From a virus: DNA of 35,262 nucleotides. The translations under genes and the position numbers were made by a program. The stretch lies in IMG/VR virus record IMGVR_UViG_3300027901_000015, positions 1-35,262 of that record; one strand, 5' to 3'. Below, piece after piece: positions 8,252 to 13,245 of this stretch (its first letter is position 1; each line of letters starts with the position of its first letter). The notes below the pieces were generated by a model. It searched no databases and was not told where the DNA came from. It worked only from the letters and a program-made list of their open reading frames with translations.

Positions 8252-8824
8252 ATGAAAAATGATAGGATGTTTCCAACAAAAAAGCAGCAAGAAGTATATA
8301 AACTAGTACATCCAGACTTTGAGGGGCTTACAATAGCTCAAGCAGCAGAAAGATTAGGTATAACTGAAAGCTCTGCACGTAGAAGATTAAATAATATGCG
8401 TGAGGATTTTCCAGAAGCCTTTAGATTTGAGAAGTTTGACAATCAAAAAGTAGCTGGAATGAGTAATATAGCACAGATTTATGGTGGTTATAAAGCAAAA
8501 GCTACTAATCAAGGCCTAGAATTTACCTTGACACAAGATGATGTTAAGGAATTAATACAATTAGAATGCTTTAATTGTGGATATTTACCAAATAATTCTT
8601 ATGCAGTAGATGATTATGATGATAATTATGACCATTTTAATAGTGAATTTGCTGGTATGTCAATTGTTAATCCAAGTGAATATAATAAATGGGCTTATGA
8701 TGAAGAAACTGGATATAGATTTCCATATAACCATTTGTGGAGATATGATGTATCTAAAGGATTTACTTATGATAATGTAATAACTTTATGTACTAAGTGT
8801 ATCCAGAAACGAAGAGACCAATAA
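8252..8824 (+). CDS. HTH protein with degenerate HNH-like C-terminus
   Basis: A 190-residue protein, first behind the consensus promoter. Residues 25-55 form a helix-turn-helix of sigma70 region 4/LuxR type (GLTIAQAAERLGITESSARRRL). The C-terminal half has CFNCG and a final LCTKCIQKRRD, spaced as the zinc knuckle of phage HNH endonucleases; between them LWRYDVSKGFTYDNV aligns with the family's IDR-x-DN-x-KGYT-x-DN. The catalytic His is not obvious, so nuclease activity may be lost. It could be an early regulator that grew from an HNH protein, or an active nuclease with a DNA-binding head. TAGGA precedes the ATG. Confidence 0.7.
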   Translation: MKNDRMFPTKKQQEVYKLVHPDFEGLTIAQAAERLGITESSARRRLNNMREDFPEAFRFEKFDNQKVAGMSNIAQIYGGYKAKATNQGLEFTLTQDDVKELIQLECFNCGYLPNNSYAVDDYDDNYDHFNSEFAGMSIVNPSEYNKWAYDEETGYRFPYNHLWRYDVSKGFTYDNVITLCTKCIQKRRDQ

Positions 8825-8836
8825 AGGAGCTATAAA

Positions 8837-9007
8837 ATGCCTGATGGTGTTAAATATATATTTAATGAAATAATTCGTAAGCTATCTTTGGCTAAAATAG
8901 CTAGTACTCACAAAGGCAAAGAGCTTATTGATGATGTGCTGTTCAATGATTTACCAAAATTAAAGGAGCTATTAGATGGAAAAAGTAATGACCGACAGAT
9001 TATTTAA
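8837..9007 (+). CDS. Hypothetical 56-residue early protein
   Basis: A short helical protein with an excellent AGGAG ribosome site seven bases before its ATG. The body (for example IFNEIIRKLSLAKIAST) is amphipathic, with no cysteines or membrane segment. Its end overlaps the start of the next gene by 32 bases in a different frame. No family recognised; small early phage proteins often act on host targets, but nothing here shows that. Confidence 0.6.
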   Translation: MPDGVKYIFNEIIRKLSLAKIASTHKGKELIDDVLFNDLPKLKELLDGKSNDRQII

Positions 9008-9215
9008 GTCTATATTTTATAAGACATATCAGTTTAAGTTAACTGGTATGACTGATATGGAAATAGTTGGAGTGTTAGAATCTATTAAAGATTATTATAT
9101 TCATAATTCATGTTTAGACTTTACTGATGCTTATATTAAATCACAGATTAGAAATGCACAGAATAGAAAGTTTAAGTTAGTACCTATTAAGGAAGAATTA
9201 AATGAAACCAAGTAA
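8976..9215 (+). CDS. Hypothetical 79-residue early protein
   Basis: A predicted all-helical protein rich in Ile, Lys and Tyr. AAGGAGCT precedes the ATG at suitable spacing. It overlaps the following zinc-ribbon gene by 14 bases, as in an operon read by one ribosome train. No motif is recognised. Confidence 0.65.
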   Translation: MEKVMTDRLFKSIFYKTYQFKLTGMTDMEIVGVLESIKDYYIHNSCLDFTDAYIKSQIRNAQNRKFKLVPIKEELNETK

Positions 9216-9444
9216 GAATTTTAGAGAACATCCTACTAATAAGAATCATTTATTATGCCCCTTTTGTGATAGTGAGGCTTGGTATGTAACTAATTCTTGG
9301 ATTAAATGTTTCTTATGTGGTAGAATGTATAGTAGAAGTATATTAGAGATATTGCCGGTTTATCGTGCTAATATGCAATTACAACAGATTAAGAAATTGA
9401 ATGATACTATGGGAGAGATGTTTGGGGGGTTCTTTGACAAATAG
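9202..9444 (+). CDS. Small zinc-ribbon protein
   Basis: An 80-residue protein with a textbook zinc ribbon: Cys19-Pro-Phe-Cys22, a Trp-Tyr strand, then Cys36-x2-Cys39-Gly. A helical tail ending GEMFGGFFDK follows. AAGGA precedes the ATG inside the previous gene. Such ribbons usually bind nucleic acid or serve as protein docking units; the partner is unknown. Confidence 0.7.
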   Translation: MKPSKNFREHPTNKNHLLCPFCDSEAWYVTNSWIKCFLCGRMYSRSILEILPVYRANMQLQQIKKLNDTMGEMFGGFFDK

Positions 9445-9452
9445 GATATATT

Positions 9453-9671
9453 ATGAAAAATTATATAAAATATTATTATTGGATATATGGATTAGATAAT
9501 CCAATAGTTATAAAGGAGAGTGCTCCCTGGACTTCTGAAAGCAATAGATTATCTATAGGTAAAACTAAAGCTTTAGAAACTATAAAGAAAGGTTTAATTT
9601 TACAAAAAAAAGATATTTTGAGAATATATCCACCAAATAGAATTAAATATATTGAAATAGAAAGTATTTGA
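9453..9671 (+). CDS. Hypothetical 72-residue protein
   Basis: A basic protein rich in Tyr, Ile and Lys, without cysteines or recognisable motifs. AGGAT lies before the ATG. Its TGA overlaps the start of the next gene (TGATG), which supports translation in series. Confidence 0.6.
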   Translation: MKNYIKYYYWIYGLDNPIVIKESAPWTSESNRLSIGKTKALETIKKGLILQKKDILRIYPPNRIKYIEIESI

Positions 9672-9865
9672 TGAAACAAAAAAGATTCAAAAGACATAAA
9701 GACTTAATAAAGCAAGCGGTCAAGAACAATCAAGGTAGACTGACTAATGAAGAGCGACTAGCTAAGAATATATTAATATTGAGCGGAATTAGGAATCCTA
9801 GTCGGGAGTTAATTCGGGAGGCAATGAAAAATTATGAAAAAGAAAATATTAAGAAGGCTATTTAA
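9671..9865 (+). CDS. Hypothetical 64-residue basic helical protein
   Basis: A Lys/Arg/Asn-rich protein with a helix-loop-helix look (HKDLIKQAVKNN, then NEERLAKNILILSG, then RELIREAMKNYEKE). A TTG one codon earlier is an alternative start. It overlaps the stop of the upstream gene and the start of the next. The high positive charge suggests nucleic-acid binding, but no family is recognised. Confidence 0.6.
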   Translation: MKQKRFKRHKDLIKQAVKNNQGRLTNEERLAKNILILSGIRNPSRELIREAMKNYEKENIKKAI

Positions 9866-10061
9866 GATTGGTGAATTTCATCCTAATATGCAAATTGATA
9901 TAAGTTATACTCAAGAATATCTTAAAGTAGCTAGGGGCCACTATAATGAAGATAAGATTAGATTTAGAGGAGCTCCAATTACCAGATTAACTAAAGAAGA
10001 ATTGGAAACAGTTATAGCTATGTTATATAACTATCAAAATCAATCTTTGTTTTGGGATTAA
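9834..10061 (+). CDS. Hypothetical 75-residue protein, last of the early block
   Basis: A basic protein with the C-terminal helix TRLTKEELETVIAMLYNYQNQ. It starts inside the previous gene, with GGGAGG 14 bases upstream of the ATG. It is the last gene before the 730-base repeat-rich region. Function unknown. Confidence 0.6.
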   Translation: MKKKILRRLFKIGEFHPNMQIDISYTQEYLKVARGHYNEDKIRFRGAPITRLTKEELETVIAMLYNYQNQSLFWD

Positions 10062-10134
10062 ATATATTATATAATTTTTTGAGTACTTGTACCAACACCC
10101 ACAGCCCTTTCCTTATCTCTGCCTACCTACCCCT

Positions 10135-10199
10135 GTCCGATAATAAATAAGTCCAATAATGTTGTCATAGTCCAATAATAAATATCACGTCCTATAATA
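10135..10199 (+). repeat. Four GTCC-box direct repeats
   Basis: Copies GTCCGATAATA (10135), GTCCAATAATG (10151), GTCCAATAATA (10170) and GTCCTATAATA (10189) are spaced 16, 19 and 19 bases apart. Further single copies lie at 10450, 10540, 10585, 10600, 11288 and 11337. The regular spacing of about two helical turns suggests protein binding on one face of the DNA. Confidence 0.7.
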
Positions 10200-10296
10200 G
10201 GTATAAGCGTGCGTGTGAATGTTAGTGAATATAGGACTGACTTTTATCACTTATACTGTCTATCCCATCTATATCAATAATCACAATTATACCACT

Positions 10297-10396
10297 ACAA
10301 TCAATACAATTAATACTCATTATAATCAATAAAATCAACATAATTAGACTTATAATCAATATTATACATATAACTAATACAATCAATATAATCAAT
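10297..10396 (+). repeat. AT-rich ATAATCAATA repeats
   Basis: Repeats of the form (T)A(T/C)AATCAATA occur at 10297, 10321, 10351, 10379 and 10388, two of them (10321 and 10351) exactly 30 bases apart. They form a likely easily melted block between two groups of GTCC boxes. Confidence 0.5.
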
Positions 10397-10417
10397 CTGC
10401 ATCTATCTATCAATATC

Positions 10418-10436
10418 TTATTGCATATTGCAATAA
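10418..10436. repeat. Perfect 8-base dyad
   Basis: TTATTGCA and TGCAATAA separated by TAT, an operator-like perfect inverted repeat within the noncoding region, 14 bases before another GTCC box. Confidence 0.5.
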
Positions 10437-10470
10437 CATTATAAGACCTGTCCGATAATATCGCATTGAC

Positions 10471-10488
10471 GATTATAACGATTATAAC
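10471..10488 (+). repeat. Tandem GATTATAAC pair
   Basis: Two exact head-to-tail copies of GATTATAAC, following a GTCC box at 10450. Part of the repeat-rich candidate origin. Confidence 0.5.
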
Positions 10489-10679
10489 ACTCAGGTTATA
10501 GGACTATAATATTGCTATTTATAGTAGATATATTAAATAGTCCTATAATACTAATTATATCAATTCTAATGATTATACTGCTACGTCCGATAAACTCAAG
10601 TCCGATAATAAAATCTTCATCTATAAATCCTTGTCAATAAAGCACTTATAACTTTTTTCAAAAAAACTTTGTTTTTTAT

Positions 10680-10708
10680 TTGCATTTTATCCTTTTATGT
10701 GTTATACT
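10680..10708 (+). promoter_or_regulatory. Promoter P1 of the duplicated leader cassette
   Basis: TTGCAT at 10680-10685, a 17-base spacer and TATACT at 10703-10708, with TGTGT just before the -10 (an extended -10 TG). Two GTCC boxes lie 80 and 95 bases upstream. Transcription would begin near 10715 and run into the hairpin at 10741. The same -35, extended -10 and flanks recur at 11376. Confidence 0.75.
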
Positions 10709-10740
10709 TTACTTTAGGTATGGATGGTAAAAACTTGTTT

Positions 10741-10772
10741 TATGTGTAATAGGCGAAAAACCGAAACACATA
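10741..10772 (+). ncRNA. Leader hairpin, copy 1, conserved 18-nt loop
   Basis: TATGTGT (10741-10747) pairs perfectly with ACACATA (10766-10772) around AATAGGCGAAAAACCGAA. The second copy at 11430 has the identical 18-base loop but a different stem that still pairs, so the stem is kept by compensating changes. It lies in the 5' leader between P1 and the gene at 10791; GG and CC inside the loop could form a small inner stem. Likely a cis-acting RNA element or protein-binding site. It matches no riboswitch class that I recognise. Confidence 0.6.
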
Positions 10773-10790
10773 CTATTTAAGGGAAAACCA

Positions 10791-10874
10791 ATGTTTACTA
10801 CTATTATAGATAATTTGCGTATCGTTAAACGTATAGCTTTATTATCTGTATTCTGTTTTGTGGCATTATGTTGA
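10791..10874 (+). CDS. 27-residue hydrophobic (leader) peptide
   Basis: A short reading frame with a good AAGGGA ribosome site after the leader hairpin. The peptide has a charged start and a hydrophobic end (IALLSVFCFVALC), like a single membrane segment. Its stop lies at the AGGAGG that serves the next gene, so its translation could couple to or regulate that gene. It could be a leader peptide rather than a functional protein. Confidence 0.45.
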   Translation: MFTTIIDNLRIVKRIALLSVFCFVALC

Positions 10875-10885
10875 GGAGGTTTATT

Positions 10886-11050
10886 ATGAATGATAAATGC
10901 AAAATTACAGAAAAAGAGCATGATAAAATGTGTGAAATATGTAAGGAAATTTTAGGGTTTCCTACTGATAATATGCCTTTGCCTTGTAATGCCGATGCTT
11001 TTTTATTCTGTCCTGCAAAAGCAATAGACGATTTTCTAAAATTGGAGTAA
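10886..11050 (+). CDS. 54-residue cysteine-containing protein
   Basis: Start taken at 10886 because GAGGAGGT lies six bases upstream; a TTG-led extension to 10868 is less likely. The protein has Cys5, Cys16 and Cys19 (MCEICKE), then Cys40 and Cys48, possibly one zinc site. It is the first longer gene behind promoter P1. No family recognised. Confidence 0.6.
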   Translation: MNDKCKITEKEHDKMCEICKEILGFPTDNMPLPCNADAFLFCPAKAIDDFLKLE

Positions 11051-11054
11051 AGAT

Positions 11055-11333
11055 ATGAGCAGAACACGCAACAAAAACCGTAATAAGAAAAACCGTAAAC
11101 GTCAAGAAAAACTGGAATTAAAACTATTAGGTGAAATCGGGATAAAAGCACAAAACGAAGGTAAAGCAATTAGTATAATGATGGTAACAGGTAATGTTCA
11201 ACAGAAAAGATTAAATAGAACATACAACATAGATGGCGTTAAATTTTGGGCGGGTAAGAAACGCAGGCAAGGAGGTAATATTGGGACGTCCGATAACCGA
11301 ACCCAGCCAGCTATGCTATGGGAAATCAAGTAA
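11055..11333 (+). CDS. Hypothetical 92-residue very basic protein
   Basis: The first 20 residues are nearly all Arg, Lys and Asn (MSRTRNKNRNKKNRKRQEK), followed by a mixed region with VKFWAGKKRRQGG. It is probably RNA- or DNA-binding by charge alone. It uses CGT and CGC for arginine, unlike most genes in the window, which use AGA. Its last codons contain a GTCC box (11288), part of the upstream region of promoter P2. No family recognised. Confidence 0.6.
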   Translation: MSRTRNKNRNKKNRKRQEKLELKLLGEIGIKAQNEGKAISIMMVTGNVQQKRLNRTYNIDGVKFWAGKKRRQGGNIGTSDNRTQPAMLWEIK

Positions 11334-11375
11334 AAAGTCCGATAAAAGAATTTTAAGAAATTTTTGATTTTTAAT

Positions 11376-11403
11376 TTGCATTTTGGAAAATATGTGTTAT
11401 ACT
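11376..11403 (+). promoter_or_regulatory. Promoter P2 of the duplicated leader cassette
   Basis: TTGCAT at 11376-11381, a 16-base spacer and TATACT at 11398-11403, with the same extended TATGTGT before the -10 as in P1. GTCC boxes lie 39 and 88 bases upstream. It would drive the gene at 11511 through a leader containing hairpin copy 2. Confidence 0.75.
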
Positions 11404-11429
11404 TTATATAGAACGAAAAATTGATTGTA

Positions 11430-11459
11430 TCGGGTAATAGGCGAAAAACCGAAATCCGA
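11430..11459 (+). ncRNA. Leader hairpin, copy 2, conserved 18-nt loop
   Basis: TCGGGT (11430-11435) pairs with ATCCGA (11454-11459), six pairs with one G-T, around the same AATAGGCGAAAAACCGAA loop as copy 1. Four of the stem pairs differ from copy 1 on both sides, yet the register is identical. It sits about 20 bases into the transcript from P2 and 51 bases before the next ATG. Confidence 0.6.
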
Positions 11460-11510
11460 AAAAACCAAAAACGTGGTTATTTTATGGGTTTAATCTGAAA
11501 GGGTTTAGCT

Positions 11511-11756
11511 ATGTCAAGAAAACGCAAAGTTACACTATCAAACAACAAAAAAGAGAATGTAGCCAGGTTTGCTTGTTCACGTCTTAACAAGGCCGTTAAT
11601 GCTGTTAGGGTGTTCGGTAATTGTTATGGCTCTAACTATGACTGGACAGACGAACAAATCGAAAAGGCCGAAACGTATCTACTTGACGAAGTACAAAAAA
11701 GTATCGAGCAAATACGTTCTGGCTCTGGCGTGGCTATCGCTGGAATTAGTCTATAA
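11511..11756 (+). CDS. Hypothetical 81-residue protein of the atypical cassette
   Basis: The N-terminus is basic (MSRKRKVTLSNNKKEN) and a helical body follows, with DEQIEKAETYLLDEVQKSIEQIRSG near the end. AAAGGG precedes the ATG. Codon use is visibly less AT-biased (CGC, CGT, GGC and GCC are frequent) than in genes on either side, which suggests separate acquisition. The N-terminus resembles that of the 92-residue gene (MSR-x-R-K start after the same leader). No family recognised. Confidence 0.65.
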   Translation: MSRKRKVTLSNNKKENVARFACSRLNKAVNAVRVFGNCYGSNYDWTDEQIEKAETYLLDEVQKSIEQIRSGSGVAIAGISL

Positions 11757-11766
11757 GTAAAGACGT

Positions 11767-11820
11767 GCTGTTTAATACTCTGCTATAATCAGGGTTGGTT
11801 ATAGCAGAGACTTAAACAGC
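11767..11820 (+). ncRNA. Long perfect hairpin after the cassette
   Basis: GCTGTTTAA and CTCTGCTATAA (11767-11775 and 11778-11788) pair without mismatch with TTATAGCAGAG and TTAAACAGC (11799-11809 and 11812-11820). This gives 20 pairs with a 2x2 internal loop and a ten-base loop. It lies 10 bases after a stop codon. No T run follows on either strand, so it is not a classical terminator; an RNase III-type processing site, a transcript-end stabiliser or a protein-bound site are alternatives. Confidence 0.6.
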
Positions 11821-11847
11821 AATATTAAAATATTTGAGGGTATAATT

Positions 11848-12048
11848 ATGAGTAAACAAATAAAATGTAATTTGGATATAAAAGATAATACTTTACCAAA
11901 TTATAGACAATTTATGGATATTAAAACTTATAAAGCTATCGGCATAAACGGCGGTCGTTGCGTTGTTTGTGCTAAAAATTTACAACACGCTAAATTATTA
12001 GCAATAACAAAACTTGGTTGCAAGTGTAAAGAAATTTATAGAATATAG
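11848..12048 (+). CDS. Hypothetical 66-residue cysteine-bearing protein
   Basis: A basic protein with Cys8, Cys38 and Cys41 (RCVVCAKN), then Cys58 and Cys60 (GCKCKE); the last four could hold a zinc ion. GAGGGT lies before the ATG, after the long hairpin. AT-rich codon use returns here. No family recognised. Confidence 0.6.
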   Translation: MSKQIKCNLDIKDNTLPNYRQFMDIKTYKAIGINGGRCVVCAKNLQHAKLLAITKLGCKCKEIYRI

Positions 12049-12059
12049 GAGGTTTAATT

Positions 12060-12200
12060 ATGATTACTGAATCCGAAAAACAATATGTTAAGTCTCAAGA
12101 GAGAGAATTGGAAAGTCTTTATGATAGGCGACTAATATCTTTAGAGCAATATCAAATAGCTTTAGAAAAACTTTATAAACCTTTTAAGGAAAAACTATAA
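12060..12200 (+). CDS. Hypothetical 46-residue coiled helix protein
   Basis: A strongly helical charged protein (ESEKQYVKSQERELESLYD, then SLEQYQIALEKLYK) with a perfect AGGAGG ribosome site seven bases before the ATG. Its TAA overlaps the next ATG (TAATG). No cysteines and no membrane segment. The helical pattern resembles the short SHOCT-like motif, but this is only an impression. Confidence 0.6.
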   Translation: MITESEKQYVKSQERELESLYDRRLISLEQYQIALEKLYKPFKEKL

Positions 12201-12382
12201 TGAAAAGACAATTAGATGAATTTGATTTACAAGCTGAAAAAGAAGGTAGTGCTTTAAGATTTGCAGCTATGAATAGAACAAACCATCAATATCGCGTATC
12301 TAATAAGCAACGATTTATTAAAACCAAACATATTGGAGTAACGAAAGATGGACAGAGAAAATTTGATAGATTATTCAGATGA
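12200..12382 (+). CDS. Hypothetical 60-residue basic protein
   Basis: Charged and Arg/Lys-rich toward the C-terminus (KHIGVTKDGQRKFDRLFR). It is coupled to the preceding gene by TAATG and overlaps the next, cysteine-rich gene by 35 bases in another frame. No recognised motif. Confidence 0.55.
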   Translation: MKRQLDEFDLQAEKEGSALRFAAMNRTNHQYRVSNKQRFIKTKHIGVTKDGQRKFDRLFR

Positions 12383-12476
12383 TTTCGATTGGTCTGAAAT
12401 GCCAGATATTATTGATTGTGAGGGTAATTGCTTCGGGTGTTGCAGGGATGATTGTGAGTGTCAATTATCTGATTAG
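12348..12476 (+). CDS. 42-residue acidic, cysteine-rich peptide
   Basis: An acidic N-terminus (DYSDDFDWSEMPDIID) and a tight cysteine cluster, CEGNCFGCCRDDCEC, with six cysteines in 15 residues. This could bind a metal cluster or form disulfides. It starts inside the end of the previous gene; AACGAAAG before the ATG is a weak ribosome site. Confidence 0.45.
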   Translation: MDRENLIDYSDDFDWSEMPDIIDCEGNCFGCCRDDCECQLSD

Positions 12477-12528
12477 AAGAGAATAATTTAACACTTACTT
12501 CTATTTTAGAGGGGGTTAAAATATAATT

Positions 12529-12645
12529 ATGTTATTAGCACATCAAAAACCAAGTAAGATAAAAGCCAATTATATGTATTATAGGTTCAAAGTGAAGTTT
12601 TGGTTGTTACACAAATTTAATTTAATTAAGGCTATAAGATTATGA
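12529..12645 (+). CDS. 38-residue basic peptide
   Basis: A short, basic, aromatic-rich peptide (NYMYYRFKVKFWLLHKFN). A GAGGGGG run lies about 12 bases upstream and the TGA overlaps the next ATG by four bases, the coupling used throughout this operon. No family recognised. Confidence 0.45.
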   Translation: MLLAHQKPSKIKANYMYYRFKVKFWLLHKFNLIKAIRL

Positions 12646-12857
12646 AGATTAGTAAAATTTGGTTTCCTGCATTTGAGGGTTTATTTGTGTGTGGTGAAAT
12701 ATCTAATGATGATGTAGCAGAAATTATAGCTATAAGAAGCACTATATTTTATGATGTATATGCTGGGTATAGTAAAACAGAACAAAATAAAAGAAAACAA
12801 ATAGTGGATTTCGTAAAAAGTAAAGGGTATGAAATAGTTGAGATTATAGAGTTATGA
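12642..12857 (+). CDS. Hypothetical 71-residue protein
   Basis: A mixed alpha/beta small protein ending in a helix-strand unit (KQIVDFVKSKGYEIVEIIEL). It is coupled to the upstream peptide. No cysteine pair beyond a single Cys and no membrane segment. Unknown. Confidence 0.6.
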   Translation: MKISKIWFPAFEGLFVCGEISNDDVAEIIAIRSTIFYDVYAGYSKTEQNKRKQIVDFVKSKGYEIVEIIEL

Positions 12858-12869
12858 AAAGATTTAATT

Positions 12870-13064
12870 ATGAGCGAATCAAGTACAATAAATAATTATG
12901 GAATTAATTTTACAAGCCTACTGACTATTTTATTCATAGCTTTGAAATTAATGGGTTATATAAATTGGTCGTGGTGGTGGGTACTATCACCAGTTTGGAT
13001 AAGTGCTATAATAACAGTCCTTGTTATTGTGGTAATTATCATGGTAACATTATTATGTACATAA
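12870..13064 (+). CDS. Two-helix membrane protein, Tmemb_185A-like (Fragile-X-F) phage type
   Basis: A 64-residue protein with two hydrophobic helices (about 14-30 and 40-62) joined by NWSWWWVLSPVWI. The layout NNYGINFTSLLTILFIALKLMG then WSWWWVL is the one found in many small phage and bacterial proteins annotated as transmembrane Fragile-X-F proteins. It should sit in the inner membrane. Its role is unestablished; holin-like or host-membrane functions are guesses. Only a weak ribosome site is visible. Confidence 0.75.
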   Translation: MSESSTINNYGINFTSLLTILFIALKLMGYINWSWWWVLSPVWISAIITVLVIVVIIMVTLLCT

Positions 13065-13085
13065 GTTTAATTTATATGTCATTAT

Positions 13086-13209
13086 AGCAGGGTGGGCTGA
13101 CTGGACGTCCAGGATTGCTCACATCATAAAGCATAGCATAAGCTATATTTATAATCCTGCCTAAATAGTCTGTAAATAAAATAAATATAGACAGGCTCAC
13201 TCTGCTTTT
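13086..13209 (+). ncRNA. Candidate structured RNA with closing stem and inner hairpins
   Basis: AGCAGGGTGGGC (13086-13097) pairs with GCTCACTCTGCT (13195-13206) over 12 positions (two G-T). Inside are CAGGATT/AATCCTG (13110-13116 with 13153-13159), which encloses ATAGC/GCTAT (13133-13146), and GTCTGTA/TATAGAC (13168-13174 with 13186-13192). A short T run follows the closing stem. No convincing gene covers 13065-13245. The outer arms match those of the hairpin at 7742-7776. It may be a small RNA ending in its own terminator, or a leader for the gene at 13246. Confidence 0.55.
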
Positions 13210-13245
13210 AATGTTAATATAATTTATTATTGAAAGGGTGAAAAA

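Larger units (their letters stand above)
10062..10790. other. Gene-free, repeat-rich region: candidate replication origin or control locus
   Basis: In a genome where genes overlap, 730 bases without a supported gene stand out. The segment starts with a pyrimidine-rich stretch (about 10090-10138, many CCC and CCT runs), then four GTCC-box repeats at 16-19 base spacing, then an AT-rich block with repeated ATAATCAATA units, a 19-base dyad, a tandem GATTATAAC pair, more GTCC boxes, and finally the promoter and hairpin leader at 10680-10772. Clustered iterons beside an AT-rich block and a skewed tract are typical of replication origins. No consensus DnaA box was seen, so any initiator would be phage-specific. 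Confidence 0.45.

Noticed and set aside
10222-10413. Minus-strand hydrophobic frame of 63 residues
   Set aside because: It is made of Ile/Met/Leu from the AT-rich repeat block, has no ribosome site and lies in the candidate origin.
11569-11760. Second plus frame of 63 residues inside 11511-11756
   Set aside because: No ribosome site, and the other frame has the AAAGGG site and normal composition.
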